Positions 50,441 through 59,450 of a stretch of DNA of 64,000 bases are shown in pieces (position 1 is the first letter of the stretch; each line of letters starts with the position of its first letter). Below the pieces are notes generated by a model that saw only the letters and a program-made list of their open reading frames with translations, was not told the DNA's origin and did no database searches. Source of the stretch: Streptomyces sp. CB02414. GTDB lineage: Bacteria; Actinomycetota; Actinomycetes; Streptomycetales; Streptomycetaceae. The stretch covers positions 248,001 through 312,000 of the forward strand of contig NZ_LIPF01000009.1 in assembly GCF_001905385.1 (NCBI RefSeq). Reading direction: 5' to 3'. The position numbers and the translations under genes are program-made.

Positions 50441-51235
50441 GTGTCCAGCTCCGACATCTTCATCGGCGAGACCATCGGTACCGCCATACTCATCCTGCTC
50501 GGCGGCGGTGTCTGTGCCGCCGTGACGCTCAAGGCCTCCAAGGCCCGCAACGCCGGCTGGCTCGCCATCGCCTTCGGGTGGGGCTTCGCGGTCATGACGG
50601 CGGCGTACATATCGGGTCCGCTCTCCGGCGCCCACCTCAACCCCGCCGTGACGGTCGGCATCGCGGTCAAGGACGGCGACTGGGGCAACACGCCGACCTA
50701 TTTCGCGGGTCAGCTCCTCGGCGCCATGATCGGCGCGGTCCTGGTCTGGATCGCCTACTACGGCCAGTTCCAGGCCCACCTCACCGACCGCGAGATCGTC
50801 GGCGGCCCCGGCGCGCAGGACACGGCGGCCAAGTCCGTCGAGGCGCAGGAGAAGGGCGCCGGCCCGGTCCTGGGCGTCTTCTCCACCGGCCCGGAGATCC
50901 GGCACACGGTCCAGAACCTCGCCACGGAGATCATCGGCACCTTCGTCCTGCTGCTCGCCATCCTGACCCAGGGCCTGAACGACGCGGGCAACGGCCTCGG
51001 TGTCCTGGGTGCCCTGATCACCGCGTTCGTCGTGGTCTCGATCGGTCTGTCGCTCGGTGGCCCGACGGGCTACGCGATCAACCCGGTCCGCGACCTCGGC
51101 CCGCGCATCGTGCACGCGCTGCTGCCGCTGCCCAACAAGGGCGGCTCCGACTGGGCCTACGCCTGGATCCCGGTCGCCGGTCCGCTGATCGGCGGTGCGC
51201 TCGCCGGAGGTGTCTACAACGTCGCGTTCGCCTGA
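50441..51235 (+). CDS. glpF: Glycerol uptake facilitator GlpF (GylC)
   Basis: 264 residues, an aquaglyceroporin with six membrane spans. First NPA motif in SGAHLNPAVTVGIAV; the second appears as NPV in GYAINPVRDLGPRIVH, as in glycerol facilitators. The insertion GGPGAQDTAAKSVEAQEKG at about 115-135 is longer than in E. coli. GTG at 50441 with AAAGGAG upstream. First gene of glpFKD, under GylR. Confidence 0.95.
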   Translation: MSSSDIFIGETIGTAILILLGGGVCAAVTLKASKARNAGWLAIAFGWGFAVMTAAYISGPLSGAHLNPAVTVGIAVKDGDWGNTPTYFAGQLLGAMIGAVLVWIAYYGQFQAHLTDREIVGGPGAQDTAAKSVEAQEKGAGPVLGVFSTGPEIRHTVQNLATEIIGTFVLLLAILTQGLNDAGNGLGVLGALITAFVVVSIGLSLGGPTGYAINPVRDLGPRIVHALLPLPNKGGSDWAYAWIPVAGPLIGGALAGGVYNVAFA

Positions 51236-51320
51236 GCGGGCCTCCGCTCGGCCATCATCGAGCCGCAGCACACGCGCCGTACGCACCGGCCGCCACACCA
51301 CGGAAACCCAGGAGCACACA

Positions 51321-52859
51321 GTGACCGACGCCCACACCGCAGGCCCCTTCATCGCCGCCATCGACCAGGGCACGACCTCCTCCCGCTGCATCGTCTTCGA
51401 CCGGGACGGGCGCATCGTCTCCGTCGACCAGAAGGAGCACGAGCAGATCTTCCCGAAGCCGGGCTGGGTCGAGCACGACGCGACCGAGATCTGGACCAAC
51501 GTCCAGGAGGTCGTCGCCTCAGCGGTCGAGAAGGCCGGCATCACCCGCGACGACATCAAGGCCATCGGCATCACCAACCAGCGCGAGACCACCCTCGTCT
51601 GGGACAAGAACACCGGTGAGCCCGTCCACAACGCCATCGTCTGGCAGGACACCCGCACCGACGCCCTGTGCAAGGAGCTCGGCCGCAACGTCGGCCAGGA
51701 CCGCTTCCGCCGCGAGACCGGCCTGCCCCTCGCCTCCTACTTCGCCGGCCCCAAGGCCCGCTGGCTGCTCGACAACGTCGACGGTCTGCGCGAGCGCGCC
51801 GAGGCGGGCGACCTGCTCTTCGGCACCATGGACACCTGGGTCATCTGGAACCTGACCGGCGGGGTGAACGGCGGCAAGCACGTCACCGACGTCACCAACG
51901 CCTCCCGCACCATGCTGATGAACCTGCACACCATGCAGTGGGACGAGAAGATCGCCGAGTCCATCGGCGTGCCGACGCAGATGCTCCCCGAGATCCGCTC
52001 CTCCGCCGAGGTCTACGGCGAGATCACGGGCGGCAGGCTCGGCGAGCTGCTCGGCGGCATCCCCGTCGCGTCCGCGCTCGGCGACCAGCAGGCGGCCCTG
52101 TTCGGCCAGACCTGCTTCTCCGAGGGCGAGACGAAGTCGACGTACGGCACCGGCACCTTCATGGTGATGAACACCGGTGACAAGCTCATCAACTCCTACT
52201 CGGGCCTGCTGACCACGGTCGGCTACAAGATCGGCGACCAGGACACGGTCTACGCCCTGGAAGGCTCGATCGCGGTCACCGGTTCGCTGGTGCAGTGGAT
52301 GCGCGACCAGATGGGCCTGATCTCCACCGCCGCCGAGATCGAGACCCTGGCGATGCAGGTCGAGGACAACGGCGGCGCCTACTTCGTGCCGGCCTTCTCC
52401 GGCCTGTTCGCCCCGTACTGGCGCTCCGACGCCCGCGGTGTGATCGCCGGCCTGACCCGGTACGTCACCAAGGCGCACCTCGCGCGCGCCGTCCTGGAGG
52501 CCACCGCCTGGCAGACGCGGGAGATCGCGGACGCCATGACGAAGGACTCCGGTGTGGAGCTGACCGCCCTCAAGGTCGACGGCGGCATGACCTCCAACAA
52601 CCTGCTGATGCAGACCCTCGCCGACTTCGTGGACGCCCCCGTGGTGCGCCCGATGGTCGCCGAGACCACCTGCCTCGGCGCCGCCTACGCCGCCGGCCTG
52701 GCCGTCGGCTTCTGGAACAGCACCGACGACCTGCGCGCCAACTGGCGCCGGGCCGCCGAGTGGACCCCCCGCATGGACGCGGAGACCCGCGACCGTGAGT
52801 ACAAGAGCTGGCTCAAGGCCGTCGAGCGGACCATGGGCTGGCTCGAGGACGAGGAGTAA
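51321..52859 (+). CDS. glpK: Glycerol kinase GlpK (GylA)
   Basis: 512 residues of the FGGY family. ATP-binding DQGTTSSRCIVFD, substrate-binding residues in ITNQRETTLVWD and KSTYGTGTFMVMNTG, and FGGY signatures in YFVPAFSGLFAPYWRSDARGVIAGLTRY. Phosphorylates glycerol to glycerol-3-phosphate, the GylR inducer. GTG at 51321 preceded by GGAG. It follows glpF by 85 bp and precedes glpD by 8 bp. Confidence 0.97.
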   Translation: MTDAHTAGPFIAAIDQGTTSSRCIVFDRDGRIVSVDQKEHEQIFPKPGWVEHDATEIWTNVQEVVASAVEKAGITRDDIKAIGITNQRETTLVWDKNTGEPVHNAIVWQDTRTDALCKELGRNVGQDRFRRETGLPLASYFAGPKARWLLDNVDGLRERAEAGDLLFGTMDTWVIWNLTGGVNGGKHVTDVTNASRTMLMNLHTMQWDEKIAESIGVPTQMLPEIRSSAEVYGEITGGRLGELLGGIPVASALGDQQAALFGQTCFSEGETKSTYGTGTFMVMNTGDKLINSYSGLLTTVGYKIGDQDTVYALEGSIAVTGSLVQWMRDQMGLISTAAEIETLAMQVEDNGGAYFVPAFSGLFAPYWRSDARGVIAGLTRYVTKAHLARAVLEATAWQTREIADAMTKDSGVELTALKVDGGMTSNNLLMQTLADFVDAPVVRPMVAETTCLGAAYAAGLAVGFWNSTDDLRANWRRAAEWTPRMDAETRDREYKSWLKAVERTMGWLEDEE

Positions 52860-52867
52860 GAACCACC

Positions 52868-54484
52868 ATGACCACGCAGTCCACCCTGCAGTCCGTGCCT
52901 GCCCTGGGGACGCACCCGGCCTCCGGCTCGAACCCGGGCCGGGCCGAGACCCGGGAGCAGCTCTCCAAGGCGTCGTACGACCTCCTCGTGATCGGCGGCG
53001 GCATCCTGGGCATCTCCACCGCCTGGCACGCCGCGCAGTCCGGCCTCAGGGTGGCCGTGGTCGACGCCGGCGACTTCGCCGGCGCCACCTCCTCCGCCTC
53101 CTCCAAGCTGCTCCACGGCGGTCTGCGCTACCTGCAGACCGGCGCGGTGAAGCTGGTGGCGGAGAACCACTTCGAGCGCCGTGCGGTCTCCCGCCAGGTG
53201 GCCCCCCACCTGGCGAACCCGCTCACCTTCTACCTCCCCGTGTACAAGGGCGGGCCGCACGGCGCGGCGAAGCTGGGCGCGGGTGTCTTCGCGTACTCGG
53301 CGCTGTCCGCCTTCGGCGACGGCGTCGGCCACCTGCTCTCCCCGGCCAAGGCCGCGCAGGACGTGCCGGAGCTGCGCACCGACAACCTGAAGGCCGTGGC
53401 CGTGTACGGCGACGACCAGATGAACGACGCCCGCATGGCGCTGATGACCGTCCGCGCGGCGGTCGACTCGGGCGCGGTCGTCCTCAACCACGCCGAGGTC
53501 ACCGGTCTGCGCTTCACCAAGGGCCGGGTGACCGGCGCCGAGCTGAAGGACCGGCTGACCGGCGACGAGTTCGGCGTGAACGCGCGCCTGGTGCTCAACG
53601 CCACCGGCCCCTGGGTCGACCACCTGCGCCGCATGGAGGACCCGAACGCGGCGCCGTCCATCCGCCTGTCCAAGGGCGCGCACCTGGTGCTCAAGCGCAC
53701 GGCGCCCTGGCGGGCGGCGCTGGCGACCCCCATCGACAAGTACCGCATCACCTTCGCCCTCCCCTGGGAGGACATGCTGCTGCTCGGCACGACCGACGAG
53801 GAGTTCGAGGGCGACCCGGCGGACGTCGCGGTCAACGAGAAGGACACCGCTCAGATCCTCGACGAGGCCGCGTTCTCCATCCGCGACCAGCAGCTCGACC
53901 GGGACCTGATCACGTACTCCTTCGCGGGTCTGCGGGTGCTGCCGGGCGGCCCCGGTGACACCGCGAAGGCCAAGCGCGAGACGGTGGTCAGCGAGGGCCG
54001 GGGCGGCATGCTGTCCGTCGCGGGCGGCAAGTGGACCACCTTCCGCCACATCGGCCGTACGGTGATGAAGAAGCTGGAGGCGCTGCCGGGCCACCCCCTC
54101 GGCGACGACTTCGAGCCGGTCTCCACGCTGCCGAAGAAGCTGCCGCTGCCCGGCGTCGCCAACCCGCGCGCGGTCGCCCACCGGCTGCTGGTGGACGGCC
54201 CGGCGCCCGGTCCGCGGATGGCGGCGGACACCGCCAGGCACCTGGCCACGCACTACGGTTCGCTGGCCTTCGACATCGCCCGGCTCGCCAACGAGTCCCC
54301 GGAGCTGGCGGAGCGTGTCCACCCGGACGCCCCGGAGATCTGGGCGCAGGTCGTGTGGGCGCGGGACCAGGAGTGGGCCGAGACGCCCGACGACGTGCTG
54401 CGCCGCCGCACCACGCTGACGATCCGCGGCCTGGCCACGGACGACGTGCGGGCGAAGGTGCAGGACCTGCTCGACAAGAAGTAG
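52868..54484 (+). CDS. glpD: Glycerol-3-phosphate dehydrogenase GlpD (GylB)
   Basis: 538 residues. FAD-binding GGGILGISTAWHAAQSGLRVAVVDAGDFAGATSSASSKLLHGGLRYL, and the C-terminal GGKWTTFRHIGRTVM. It oxidises glycerol-3-phosphate to dihydroxyacetone phosphate at the membrane, passing electrons to quinones. A charged N-terminal leader (about 1-35) precedes the FAD fold. ATG at 52868. A hairpin ends the operon after it. Confidence 0.96.
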   Translation: MTTQSTLQSVPALGTHPASGSNPGRAETREQLSKASYDLLVIGGGILGISTAWHAAQSGLRVAVVDAGDFAGATSSASSKLLHGGLRYLQTGAVKLVAENHFERRAVSRQVAPHLANPLTFYLPVYKGGPHGAAKLGAGVFAYSALSAFGDGVGHLLSPAKAAQDVPELRTDNLKAVAVYGDDQMNDARMALMTVRAAVDSGAVVLNHAEVTGLRFTKGRVTGAELKDRLTGDEFGVNARLVLNATGPWVDHLRRMEDPNAAPSIRLSKGAHLVLKRTAPWRAALATPIDKYRITFALPWEDMLLLGTTDEEFEGDPADVAVNEKDTAQILDEAAFSIRDQQLDRDLITYSFAGLRVLPGGPGDTAKAKRETVVSEGRGGMLSVAGGKWTTFRHIGRTVMKKLEALPGHPLGDDFEPVSTLPKKLPLPGVANPRAVAHRLLVDGPAPGPRMAADTARHLATHYGSLAFDIARLANESPELAERVHPDAPEIWAQVVWARDQEWAETPDDVLRRRTTLTIRGLATDDVRAKVQDLLDKK

Positions 54485-54500
54485 GCCCCGCCGCGCCGTT

Positions 54501-54535
54501 CGCGCCCGGTCCCGGTCGTCCCGGGGCCGGGCGCG
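54501..54535 (+). terminator. Terminator hairpin after the gyl operon
   Basis: A 15-bp stem (54501-54515 with 54521-54535) with one G-U pair and a TCGTC loop, 17 bp beyond the glpD stop. Confidence 0.8.
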
Positions 54536-54731
54536 GTCGTTCCGTGACGCAGGTGAGGCGTCCGGACGGCCGCGAACGGGACACGCCGGGTGCGCGGTTG
54601 AGCGGGGGTGTCCGGCCCGCCGGAACGGGGCAGTGATCCGTTCACTCCCCCGTGCACGGGGGCTGCGGGCGGTCCCTCGGCACGCCGTAAGGTTGGGGGG
54701 TACGCGAGGGCACGTCGGAAGGAGGCGCTGG

Positions 54732-55721
54732 GTGATCGAGCTCGAGGGGGTTCCCGAGCTGGTCGACCCGGTCATGGTGGCCGCGTTCGAGGGCTGGAAC
54801 GACGCCGGCGACGCCGCCTCCACCGCGGTCGCGCATCTCGACCGGGAGTGGAAGGGCGAGGTGTTCGCGGCGCTGGACGCGGAGGACTACTACGACTTCC
54901 AGGTCAACCGGCCCACGGTGTTCATCGAGGACGGCGTCCGCAAGGTCACCTGGCCGACGACCAGGCTGTCGGTGGTCCGGGTCGGCGGCGACAAACCGCG
55001 CGACCTGGTCCTGGTCCGCGGCATCGAACCGTCCATGCGCTGGCGCTCGTTCTGCAACGAACTGCTGGGCTTCGCCCACGAGCTGGGCGTCGAGCTGGTG
55101 GTCGTCCTGGGCGCCCTGCTGGGCGACACCCCGCACACCCGTCCGGTGCCGGTGAGCGGGACCACGTCCGACGCCGACCTGGCGCGGCGCATGGAGCTGG
55201 AGGAGACCAAGTACGAGGGGCCCACGGGCATCGTCGGCATCCTCCAGGAGGCGTGCACGCACGCGGGCGTACCGGCCGTGTCGCTGTGGGCGGCGGTGCC
55301 GCACTACGTGTCGCAGCCGCCGAACCCGAAGGCCACGCTGGCCCTGCTGAACCGGCTGGAGGACCTGATCGACGTGCGCATCCCGCTGGGCGAGCTGCCC
55401 GAGGACGCGCGTGCCTGGCAGGTGGGTGTGGATCAGCTGGCCGCCGAGGACAGCGAGGTCGCCGAGTACGTCCAGTCGCTGGAGGAGGCCCGGGACACCG
55501 CGGAGCTGCCGGAGGCGTCGGGCGAGGCGATCGCCCGCGAGTTCGAGCGGTACCTGCGCCGCCGGGACGGCTCCGGGCCGGGCCAGCCGGGCGGTCACGC
55601 CACGGCGGACGGGGATGCGTCACCCGGGGCGCCGTATCTGCGGGACAACCCGAGCGGGCGGACCCGCCCGCCGCGGCCGCCGAAGGCGAGCGGGGACGAC
55701 GAGGAGTCGTCGGAGGACTGA
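54732..55721 (+). CDS. parJ: PAC2-family protein, ParJ-like
   Basis: 329 residues of the PAC2/DUF75 proteasome-assembly-chaperone fold: MIELEGVPELVDPVMVAAFEGWNDAGDAASTAVAHL, then FYDFQVNRPTVFIEDGVRKVTWPTTRL and GALLGDTPHTRPVPVSG. In S. coelicolor, as I recall, the protein at this position (SCO1662, ParJ) binds ParA during sporulation division. GTG at 54732 with GGAAGGAGG upstream. An acidic, Pro-rich tail ends it. Convergent to mshC. The name is given by synteny; the function needs confirming. Confidence 0.8.
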   Translation: MIELEGVPELVDPVMVAAFEGWNDAGDAASTAVAHLDREWKGEVFAALDAEDYYDFQVNRPTVFIEDGVRKVTWPTTRLSVVRVGGDKPRDLVLVRGIEPSMRWRSFCNELLGFAHELGVELVVVLGALLGDTPHTRPVPVSGTTSDADLARRMELEETKYEGPTGIVGILQEACTHAGVPAVSLWAAVPHYVSQPPNPKATLALLNRLEDLIDVRIPLGELPEDARAWQVGVDQLAAEDSEVAEYVQSLEEARDTAELPEASGEAIAREFERYLRRRDGSGPGQPGGHATADGDASPGAPYLRDNPSGRTRPPRPPKASGDDEESSED

Positions 55722-55732
55722 ACCGACGTGAC

Positions 55733-55763
55733 AGGGGGCGCTTCCCGGTGGGAGGCGCCCCCT
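55733..55763. terminator. Bidirectional terminator between parJ and mshC
   Basis: A 13-bp stem (55733-55745 with 55751-55763, one G-U pair) and CGGTG loop, 12 bp beyond the parJ stop and 20 bp beyond the mshC stop. Confidence 0.8.
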
Positions 55764-55782
55764 TCGCGTGTGCGGCCGGTGC

Positions 55783-57012
55783 CTACAGGGCGACGCCGAG
55801 CAGCGCGTCGACGGCGCGGGACACCACGCCGGGTGCTCCGGTGTCCGTGCCGCCGCTCTCCTGCTGGAGGGCGGCCCAGCGGTCGACGGCGTCGAGTGCC
55901 GCCGGGGAGTCCAGGTCGTTCGCGAGAGCGGCGCGGATCTCCTCGACCAGCGCCTCGGCGGGCGGGCCGTCGGGCCGGGAGACGGCGGCGCGCCAGCGGT
56001 CGACCCGCGCGAGGGCGTCCTCCAGTACCTGGTCGGTCCACTCCCAGTCGGAGCGGTAGTGGTGGGCGAGCAGCGTGAGGCGGATGGCGGCGGGGTCGAC
56101 GCCCTCGCGGCGCAGCTGCGAGACGAAGACCAGGTTGCCCTTGGACTTGGACATCTTCTCGCCGTCCAGCCCGACCATGCCGGCGTGGACGTACGCCTTG
56201 GCCATGGGGAACTCGCCGGTGAGGGCCTGGGCGTGCGAGGCGCCCATCTCGTGGTGCGGGAAGGCGAGGTCGGAGCCGCCGCCCTGGACGTCGAAGCCCA
56301 TGCCGAGGTGGTCGAGGGCGATGGCCACGCACTCGATGTGCCAGCCGGGGCGCCCGCGGCCGAGCGAGCCGCCGTCCCAGCTGGGCTCGCCCTCGCGGGC
56401 CGCCATCCACAGCATCGGGTCGAGCGGGTTCTTCTTGCCCGGCCGGTCCGGGTCGCCGCCCCGCTCGGCGGAGAGCAGCCGCATGGCGGCGGCGTCCAGG
56501 TGGGAGACCTGGCCGAAGTGCGGGTCGGACTCGACCGAGAAGTAGGTGTCGCCCTCGAGCTCGTAGGCCGCGCCCGCGTCCCGCAGCCGCTCGACGAGCG
56601 GCACGATCCCGGGTATGGCCTCGACGGCGCCTATGTAGTGCCGGGGCGGCAGCATCCGCAGCGCCGTCATGTCCTCGCGGAAGAGGGCGGTCTCCTTCTC
56701 GGCGAGGGCGGTCCAGTCGACGCCGTCGCGCACGGCCCGCTCCAGCAGCGGATCGTCGACGTCGGTGACGTTCTGGACGTAGTGGACCTGCCGCTTGGTG
56801 TCGAGCCACACGCGCTGCACGAGGTCGAACGCGTTGTAGGTCGCCGCGTGCCCCATGTGGGTGGCGTCGTACGGCGTGATGCCGCAGACGTAGATGCGGG
56901 CGACGGGACCGGGGTCGAGGGTGACCAGGCCTCCGGTCGCGGTGTCGTGGATCCTCAGGTCGCGGCCCTGACCAGGCAGGGCGGGGACCTCGGAAGCGGG
57001 CCAGGCATGCAT
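55783..57012 (-). CDS. mshC: Cysteine--glucosaminylinositol ligase MshC
   Basis: 409 residues, a cysteinyl-tRNA synthetase-like enzyme that joins cysteine to glucosaminyl-inositol in mycothiol biosynthesis. HIGH-like HMGH (52-55), KMSKS (285-289), and zinc ligands Cys43, Cys227 and His252 are all visible. Lacks the anticodon-binding domain, as MshC does. ATG at 57012, MHAWPASEVPALPG. Follows the SCO1664-like gene by 230 bp, so it may be co-transcribed with the trio upstream. Confidence 0.96.
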   Translation of the reverse strand: MHAWPASEVPALPGQGRDLRIHDTATGGLVTLDPGPVARIYVCGITPYDATHMGHAATYNAFDLVQRVWLDTKRQVHYVQNVTDVDDPLLERAVRDGVDWTALAEKETALFREDMTALRMLPPRHYIGAVEAIPGIVPLVERLRDAGAAYELEGDTYFSVESDPHFGQVSHLDAAAMRLLSAERGGDPDRPGKKNPLDPMLWMAAREGEPSWDGGSLGRGRPGWHIECVAIALDHLGMGFDVQGGGSDLAFPHHEMGASHAQALTGEFPMAKAYVHAGMVGLDGEKMSKSKGNLVFVSQLRREGVDPAAIRLTLLAHHYRSDWEWTDQVLEDALARVDRWRAAVSRPDGPPAEALVEEIRAALANDLDSPAALDAVDRWAALQQESGGTDTGAPGVVSRAVDALLGVAL

Positions 57013-57242
57013 GTCATGAGCCTAACCGGACGGATGTTCCGTACACGAACCGGACCGGGCCGGATGGCCGGTAAGGCACTCTTGCGCGACACCGGCCGGT
57101 GTGTCACGGCGGCGCACGTCCAGGGCCCGCACCGGCGGAAGCGCGGGCCCTCGGCCGCCGGCGCACAGGCGCCGAGACGCTGGGGCCGTGCCGGACGCGG
57201 TGTCGGGGCCGCAGTGGCCGAGGGGAGGGTCGGTGTCGGGTG

Positions 57243-58073
57243 CTACACGGGGGGCCACGGGATGGCCGGCCACTCACCGCCCGGTTCCGGGTGCTTGCCG
57301 GACGTGAGCAGGGCGTCGACCCGCGCGCGGGTGGCGGCGAGTTCGGCGAGGGTGATGAGGGCGCCGAGACGGCTCGCCAGGGTTCCGCCGTCCCTGAGGG
57401 CCTCCCTGAGGCCGTCGAGCGCCGCCAGGGCCTCCCCGGTGAGCGGGTCGCCCGCCCAGCCCCACAGCAGGGTGCGCAGCTTGTCCTCGGCGTGGAAGGT
57501 GACGCCGTGGTCGATGCCGTACAGCCGCTCCCCGGCCGCGGGCAGCAGGTGGCCGCCCTTGCGGTCGGCGTTGTTGATCACGGCGTCCAGGACGGCGAGC
57601 CGGCGCAGCCGCTCGTCGTCGGCGTGCACGAGAAGGGCGGTGCGTCCCTCGCCGACCTCGGCCAGGGCGACCGCCTTCCAGCCGGGGCCGGGCTCCTCGG
57701 TGTCCACCAGGGCGAGCAGTTCCGTCTCCGGGACGGCCTCGATCCACAGCTGGACCATGCCCTCGCCGTAGGGCCCGTCGCGCAGCACGGTCGGCGGGAC
57801 CAGGCCCCAGCCGGTCGCCTCGGAGACCTCGTAGGCGGCGACCTCGCGCTGGGCGAGGGTGCCGTCGGGGAAGTCCCACAGGGGCCGCTCCCCGGCGACC
57901 GGCTTGTAGACGCAGGCCGCCTCGCGCCCCTCGTGCGTCACCGTGCAGTACAGCGCCGCGTTGGAGGCGTCCCGGATGCGTCCGCGCACGGTCAGCTCGC
58001 CCAGGGCGAGCAGCTCGGCGGCCGCCGTGTCGGTGGTCACGCTCCGCGGCGGTATCCGTTCTGGCGCGGACAT
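57243..58073 (-). CDS. SCO1664-family protein, PI3/4-kinase-like fold
   Basis: 276 residues. The sequence has a kinase-like layout: VYKP with Lys57 as a candidate ATP lysine, Glu77 in AQREVAAYEVSE, DAVINNADRKGGHLL (Asp163, Asn168, Asp170, His175) as a catalytic-loop analogue, and GIDHG (Asp188) as a DFG-like metal ligand. It belongs, as I recall, to the TIGR03843/SCO1664 family, found only in actinobacteria as part of a conserved three-gene set with DUF3090 and an MSMEG_4193-type phosphomutase. ATG at 58073 overlaps the DUF3090 gene by 37 bp. Substrate unknown; lipid or small-molecule kinase is a possibility only. Confidence 0.8.
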   Translation of the reverse strand: MSAPERIPPRSVTTDTAAAELLALGELTVRGRIRDASNAALYCTVTHEGREAACVYKPVAGERPLWDFPDGTLAQREVAAYEVSEATGWGLVPPTVLRDGPYGEGMVQLWIEAVPETELLALVDTEEPGPGWKAVALAEVGEGRTALLVHADDERLRRLAVLDAVINNADRKGGHLLPAAGERLYGIDHGVTFHAEDKLRTLLWGWAGDPLTGEALAALDGLREALRDGGTLASRLGALITLAELAATRARVDALLTSGKHPEPGGEWPAIPWPPV

Positions 58074-58627
58074 ACGTGTCCTTCCGGGTCGAGCGGGAGG
58101 CTGCACAGCGGGCACGGCGGCCGCCCGGCGTTGACGACGTCGAGGGCGCGCTTGGCGAAGGCCCTGGCCTGCGCGCCGGTGAGGCGGACCCGGAGCATCG
58201 GGGGGCCGTTCTCCTCGTCCTGGAGGAGCCGCTCCTCGGCCTCCGCCAGGTCCTCCTCGGACTCGGCGTCCAGCTCCACGAGGGCCTGCGCCTCGACGAT
58301 CATGCGCTGGTCGTCGCCGTCCCAGGCGAGCGCCATGGTGCCGACCCGGAACTCCTCCTCGACGGGGGTGTCCAGCGGCGCCGTGTCGGCGGGGCCGGTG
58401 GGGGCCATGGCGGGGACCTCGGTGCTGCCGCCGCTGCGCCGTACGACCTCGTCGAGGAGTTCGTCCATGCGCTCGGCGAGAGCGGCCACCTGGGTCTTCT
58501 CCAGGGCCACGCTGGTCACCCGGGAGCCGGCGGAGGCCTGGAGGAAGAAGGTACGGCGCCCGGGCAGTCCGACCGTGCCGGCCACGAAACGTTCCGGTTG
58601 GTCGTAGAGGAACACCTGACGGGACAC
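58037..58627 (-). CDS. DUF3090 protein with C-terminal zinc-ribbon
   Basis: 196 residues. The N-terminal region (MSRQVFLYDQPERFVAGTVGLPGRRTFFLQASAGSRVTSVALEKTQVAALAERMDELLDEV) is the DUF3090 signature. The C-terminus has CPLC (172-175) and HVC (184-186), a zinc-ribbon pattern. An acidic segment (about 130-160, DAESEEDLAEAEERLLQDEENG) separates them. Second member of the three-gene actinobacterial set. Function unknown. Overlaps the kinase-like gene, implying co-translation. Confidence 0.9.
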   Translation of the reverse strand: MSRQVFLYDQPERFVAGTVGLPGRRTFFLQASAGSRVTSVALEKTQVAALAERMDELLDEVVRRSGGSTEVPAMAPTGPADTAPLDTPVEEEFRVGTMALAWDGDDQRMIVEAQALVELDAESEEDLAEAEERLLQDEENGPPMLRVRLTGAQARAFAKRALDVVNAGRPPCPLCSLPLDPEGHVCPRQNGYRRGA

Positions 58628-58711
58628 GTCCTGTCTCCATGAGAAGTCGTAAGAGCGGGAAGGGCGGGGTGGGTCACTGCTGCGGTCGCTTCACCCTACT
58701 GCGGCCGACGA

Positions 58712-59398
58712 TCACGGTGCGCCCGCACTGCCACCGACGGTGGCCTCGTCGCCGGGCGGCTCCTCGCGCGGGGCCAGCGAGCCGAAGTCGCCGGTGTCGC
58801 CGAGGCGGACGAGGAACGGGCGCAGCCGGGTGTAACGGATCGCGGTGACGGAGCAGGGCTCGACGGAGATCCGCTGGAAGAGGTCGAGGTGCAGGCCCAG
58901 CGCCTCCGCGACGAGGGACTTGATGATGTCGCCGTGGGAGCACATGAGGTAGACGGCGTCGGCGCCGTGGTCGCGCTCCACGCGCGCGTTCCACTCGCGG
59001 ACCGCCTCGGCGGCGCGGGTCTGCATGGCGCGCATCGACTCGCCGCCGGGGAACGCGGCGGCGGAGGGGTGCGCCTGGACCACCTCCATCAGCGGCTCGT
59101 CCTTGAGTTCGGCGAGCTTGCGGCCGGACCAGTCGCCGTAGTGGCACTCCCCGATCCGTTCGTCGGTGTGCGCCCGCAGCCCGGGCCGGGCGTCGAGCAG
59201 GGGCCGGACCGTCTCCTGGCAGCGCTGCAGGGGGCTGGTGACGATCTCGGACAGGGGCAGGCCGGCGAGGCGGCCGGGCAGCGCGGCGGCCTGCGCGGCC
59301 CCGCGTTCGTCGAGGGCGACGCCGGGCGTCCAGCCGGCGAGCAGCCCCTCGGTGTTGGCGGTGGAACGTCCGTGCCTGACCAGGATCAGCGTGGGCAT
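58712..59398 (-). CDS. Histidine phosphatase, MSMEG_4193-type phosphomutase
   Basis: 228 residues of the phosphoglycerate-mutase-like family. The phosphorylatable histidine is His9 in LVRHGRSTANTEGLLAGW; the second half has EIVTSPLQRCQETVRPLL and the acid/base region YLMCSHGDIIKSLVAEALG. The ATG at 59398 gives MPTLILVRHGRS, matching the family start. First gene of the leftward set: phosphatase, DUF3090, kinase-like, mshC. Divergent from corA. Substrate unknown. Confidence 0.9.
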   Translation of the reverse strand: MPTLILVRHGRSTANTEGLLAGWTPGVALDERGAAQAAALPGRLAGLPLSEIVTSPLQRCQETVRPLLDARPGLRAHTDERIGECHYGDWSGRKLAELKDEPLMEVVQAHPSAAAFPGGESMRAMQTRAAEAVREWNARVERDHGADAVYLMCSHGDIIKSLVAEALGLHLDLFQRISVEPCSVTAIRYTRLRPFLVRLGDTGDFGSLAPREEPPGDEATVGGSAGAP

Positions 59399-59450
59399 GC
59401 GGACAGGGTAGGCATACGACCCGGTGCGCGGGCGCCGGGGCGGAGGGAGA

